From an uncultured Gammaproteobacteria bacterium (lineage in GTDB: Bacteria > Pseudomonadota > Gammaproteobacteria > Pseudomonadales > Pseudohongiellaceae), in assembly GCA_903889815.1 (NCBI GenBank), contig CAISYX010000418.1:1-6778 (forward strand): a DNA stretch of 6,778 bases, in the 5' to 3' direction. The position numbers and the translations under genes were made by a program. Below, one piece after another: positions 4,894 to 6,778 of the stretch. The first letter of the stretch is position 1. Each line of letters starts with the position of its first letter. The notes beneath the pieces are model-generated. The model was not told where the DNA came from. It made no database searches and saw nothing but the letters and a program-made list of their open reading frames with translations.

Positions 4894-5814
4894 ATGCCCG
4901 AAGCACCTGACGCCAATCCTGCAGTGACAGTACCCTCGGAACAGGGCGCGGCGCAGCCGCGTGGGCGCCTGCTGGTCCCAGGCATGCGTCGCTCTGGCAG
5001 TGAAGACGGCGGTGACCAGGAGGCGGATGGCACGCAGCAGGAAATGCCATTTGCATTCGTTGACGGTAAGGCAGTAACTGAGCTGCCTACCGATCTGTAT
5101 ATCCCGCCCGATGCGCTGGAAGTGTTTCTGGAGGCCTTCGAAGGGCCTCTGGATTTGCTGCTTTACCTTATCAAGCGCCAGAACATCGACATTCTGGATA
5201 TCAACGTAGCCGACATTACGGATCAGTACATGGCCTACGTTGACCTGATGGAAGCCAGTCAGTTCGAACTGGCCGCAGAGTATCTGGTGATGGCCGCCAT
5301 GCTGGCCGAGATCAAGTCGCGCATGTTGTTGCCACGCAGCAGCACAGACGAAGACGAGGAAGAGGACCCGCGAGCGCAACTGATCCGCCGCCTGCAGGAA
5401 TATGAGCGTTACAAGAAAGCCGCCGAAGACCTGGACGAGCTGCCAAGACTGGAGCGTGATATTTATGCGGCCGAGGCCGAGTCACCGAAAATGGATCGCC
5501 AGGCGCCTGAACCCGATGTGGATCTGCGGGAGATTCTCATTTCATTGGCCATGGTGTTGCGCCGTGCCGACATGTTCGAGCGCCACCATGTTCAGAGGGA
5601 AACGCTGTCCACACGCGAAAAAATGTCCGAAATTCTGGTACGCCTGTCCTCACAGCGCTTTGTGCCATTGGTTTCCCTGCTGATGCGGGAAGAGGGAAGG
5701 CTGGGGGTGGTGGTTACCTTTCTGGCCGTCATGGAACTGATCAAGGATTCCCTGATCGAAATTGTGCAGACCGAGCCGTTTGGTCCCATACATCTTAAGG
5801 CTAGAAGTGAATGA
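4894..5814 (+). CDS. scpA: Segregation and condensation protein A (kleisin of SMC-ScpAB)
   Basis: ScpA is the kleisin that bridges the SMC dimer and binds ScpB, forming the condensin that organises and separates the chromosome. The 306-aa protein has a variable hydrophilic N-terminal extension (1 to about 65), then DLYIPPDALEVFLEAFEGPLDLLL with the family hallmark FEGPLDLLL at 82-90, the helical N-domain NIDILDINVADIT and AEYLVMAAMLAEIKSRMLLP, an acidic linker (DEDEEED) and RLQEYERYKKAAEDL. It ends in the C-terminal winged helix that binds the SMC head (REKMSEIL to EPFGPIHL). The start at ATG 4894 has AGGA at 4883-4886, 7 nt upstream, inside the trpS stop region. Internal ATGs (5044) lack proper spacing. 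It overlaps scpB by 4 bp (ATGA), consistent with balanced synthesis of the two subunits. Confidence 0.96.
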   Translation: MPEAPDANPAVTVPSEQGAAQPRGRLLVPGMRRSGSEDGGDQEADGTQQEMPFAFVDGKAVTELPTDLYIPPDALEVFLEAFEGPLDLLLYLIKRQNIDILDINVADITDQYMAYVDLMEASQFELAAEYLVMAAMLAEIKSRMLLPRSSTDEDEEEDPRAQLIRRLQEYERYKKAAEDLDELPRLERDIYAAEAESPKMDRQAPEPDVDLREILISLAMVLRRADMFERHHVQRETLSTREKMSEILVRLSSQRFVPLVSLLMREEGRLGVVVTFLAVMELIKDSLIEIVQTEPFGPIHLKARSE

Positions 5815-6623
5815 ATGAGACAGACTACAAACTCCGCCAGATCATCGAAGGCTTGCTGCTGGCTGCAGGCAAACCCCTGTCTCTGACAGCAATTGCGGAA
5901 GTCTTTCTGGAAGAGGAGCGTCCCTCGGAAGAGGAGCTGCGAGCGGCACTCGGTCAGGTAGCTGCTGACTGCGCAGGCCGTGGATTCGAGCTGAAGGAAG
6001 TGGCATCAGGATTTCGCTTTCAGGTGCGTCAGGCGCTGAGCCCCTGGGTGTCGCGCCTATGGGAAGAGAAGCCGCAACGCTACACCCGCGCCCTTCTTGA
6101 GACCCTCGCACTGGTGGCCTACAGGCAGCCGATTACCCGGGGCGATATAGAAGAGATCCGTGGCGTCAGCGTCAGCTCCACCATCATCCGTACCCTGCTG
6201 GACCGCGAGTGGATCCGGGTAGTAGGTCACCGTGACGTGCCAGGTCGCCCCGCCATGTTTGCAACGACCCGGCAGTTTCTTGACTACTTCAATCTGAAGA
6301 GTCTGCAAGAGCTGCCGCCACTGTCAGAGATCCGCGATCTGGACAAGTTGAATCCGGAACTGGCGCTGGAGGACGATGATCTGGCTGGGATGCGCGTGCT
6401 GGACCTGCCTCCAATCCCCCTGGAAGATGATGTCGAAGACCTCGACGCTGACGACAGTGATGATCTGGATTCCGGAGAAGGCTTTCTCGACGAAGAAGAG
6501 GCCATTGCGCTGGCGAAGCGTCCGCTGGACGAAATTCTTGGTATTGGTCAGTTCGGTGCCCGCGATGAAGAAAAGGAGTCTCGTCGTCGCGACGATTCTC
6601 CGGATGCAGAAGAGCAAGTCTGA
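5811..6623 (+). CDS. scpB: Segregation and condensation protein B
   Basis: ScpB dimerises through winged-helix domains and binds the middle of ScpA in the SMC-ScpAB condensin. The 270-aa protein (many ScpB are around 190-200 aa) has the first winged helix at about 1-80 (LRQIIEGLLLAAGKPLSL), the second at about 90-160 (RYTRALLETLALVAYRQPIT, then RGVSVSSTIIRTLLDREWI) and the GRPAMFATT hairpin at 145-153, followed by FNLKSLQELPPL. The last ~95 residues form a strongly acidic, probably disordered tail rich in Asp and Glu, with one better-structured piece, AIALAKRPLDEILGIGQFG. ATG 5811 overlaps the scpA stop; AAGG (5797-5800) lies 10 nt upstream. The gene precedes rluB, as in many proteobacteria. 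Confidence 0.96.
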   Translation: MNETDYKLRQIIEGLLLAAGKPLSLTAIAEVFLEEERPSEEELRAALGQVAADCAGRGFELKEVASGFRFQVRQALSPWVSRLWEEKPQRYTRALLETLALVAYRQPITRGDIEEIRGVSVSSTIIRTLLDREWIRVVGHRDVPGRPAMFATTRQFLDYFNLKSLQELPPLSEIRDLDKLNPELALEDDDLAGMRVLDLPPIPLEDDVEDLDADDSDDLDSGEGFLDEEEAIALAKRPLDEILGIGQFGARDEEKESRRRDDSPDAEEQV

Positions 6624-6632
6624 TTCAACCTG

Positions 6633-6656
6633 CTGGCGTGGCACACGCGACGCCGG
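6633..6656 (+). other. Short stem-loop in the scpB-rluB spacer
   Basis: CTGGCGT (6633-6639) can pair with ACGCCGG (6650-6656) around a 10-base loop, seven pairs with one G-T wobble. It lies in the 56-bp spacer between scpB and rluB. No T-run follows, so it does not look like an intrinsic terminator; it could be an attenuating or RNA-stability hairpin, or chance in GC-rich DNA. Confidence 0.25.
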
Positions 6657-6679
6657 CCCTTTGCATGTCGGGAGACATC

Positions 6680-6778
6680 ATGAACGAAAAGCTGCAGAAA
6701 GTGCTGGCGCGTGCCGGCTTCGGTTCACGTCGTGAGCTGGAAGAATGGATCAAGCAGGGTCGCGTGAAGATCAATGGC
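6680..6778 (+). CDS. rluB: 23S rRNA pseudouridine synthase RluB, N-terminal fragment
   Basis: RluB makes pseudouridine 2605 in 23S rRNA (E. coli numbering). Only the first 33 codons are in the window, covering most of an S4 RNA-binding domain: MNEKLQKVLARAG (1-13), GSRRELEEWI (15-24), GRVKING (27-33). The E. coli RluB start (MSEKLQKVLARAGHGSRRE) is nearly the same. The catalytic Asp domain lies beyond the edge. The start at ATG 6680 has GGGAG at 6670-6674, 5 nt upstream; an in-frame ATG at 6665 would add five residues but has no ribosome binding site. Related RsuA/RluE/RluF share the S4 start; the position after scpAB and the sequence favour RluB. Confidence 0.9.
   Translation, partial: MNEKLQKVLARAGFGSRRELEEWIKQGRVKING

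Noticed and set aside
5018..5029. AGGAGG followed by ATG inside scpA, suggesting an internal start
   Set aside because: The ATG at 5027 is out of frame with ScpA and opens nothing recognisable; the in-frame ATG at 5044 is about 20 nt from the AGGAGG, too far.
3703..5379. 558-codon open frame on the minus strand opposite trpS and scpA
   Set aside because: It lies wholly across two genes with clear family motifs on the plus strand; its translation is rich in His, Arg, Leu and Gln with no recognisable domain, as expected from the reverse frame of GC-biased codons. No separate promoter or ribosome binding site is evident.
6665..6679. Alternative rluB start at ATG 6665
   Set aside because: No ribosome binding site precedes it, and the MNEKLQKVLARAG start at 6680 matches the family N-terminus with GGGAG just upstream.

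Overview
The window is a densely packed chromosomal stretch that looks gammaproteobacterial. Three points support this: a YciI/YciO pair whose sequences are close to the E. coli proteins; the run yciO-trpS-scpA-scpB-rluB, which I know from Pseudomonas-like gammaproteobacteria; and SMC-ScpAB condensin subunits, which enteric bacteria replace with MukBEF. The genes are moderately GC-rich, and the only clearly AT-rich stretch is the divergent spacer at about 100-259. I cannot place the organism below class level. I see no mobile element, CRISPR array, tRNA, rRNA or phage gene.

Layout. At the left edge the first 29 codons of an unidentified minus-strand membrane or secreted protein run out of the window (1-89). 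An AT-rich divergent spacer follows, with a near-perfect 20-bp palindrome and six copies of GTAAC/GTTAC. Rightward from it run three genes joined by 4-bp overlaps: a stand-alone uroporphyrinogen-III synthase (HemD) family gene, exodeoxyribonuclease III, and a periplasmic cyclophilin-type peptidyl-prolyl isomerase. They meet a minus-strand yciI tail to tail, and both stop codons lie in the two arms of one short inverted repeat (2493-2510).

The second rightward block begins with yciO (2950), after a 145-bp divergent spacer with a stem-loop. It continues with trpS (TTG start, strong ribosome binding site), scpA, scpB and the start of rluB. trpS-scpA are 9 bp apart and scpA-scpB overlap by 4 bp, so the last genes are probably co-transcribed. 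In functional terms the block joins translation and tRNA/rRNA modification genes (TrpRS, a YrdC-fold protein, 23S rRNA pseudouridine synthase) with chromosome condensation (ScpA and ScpB, partners of SMC).

This is mostly housekeeping DNA and I do not see a convincing new system. The best points for a second look are the four cysteines in the C-terminal half of TrpRS (C-x21-C-x6-C-x2-C), which match the iron-sulfur TrpRS pattern within one residue; the unusual coupling of a HemD-family gene to DNA repair and periplasmic folding genes; and several unexplained small repeats in the spacers.
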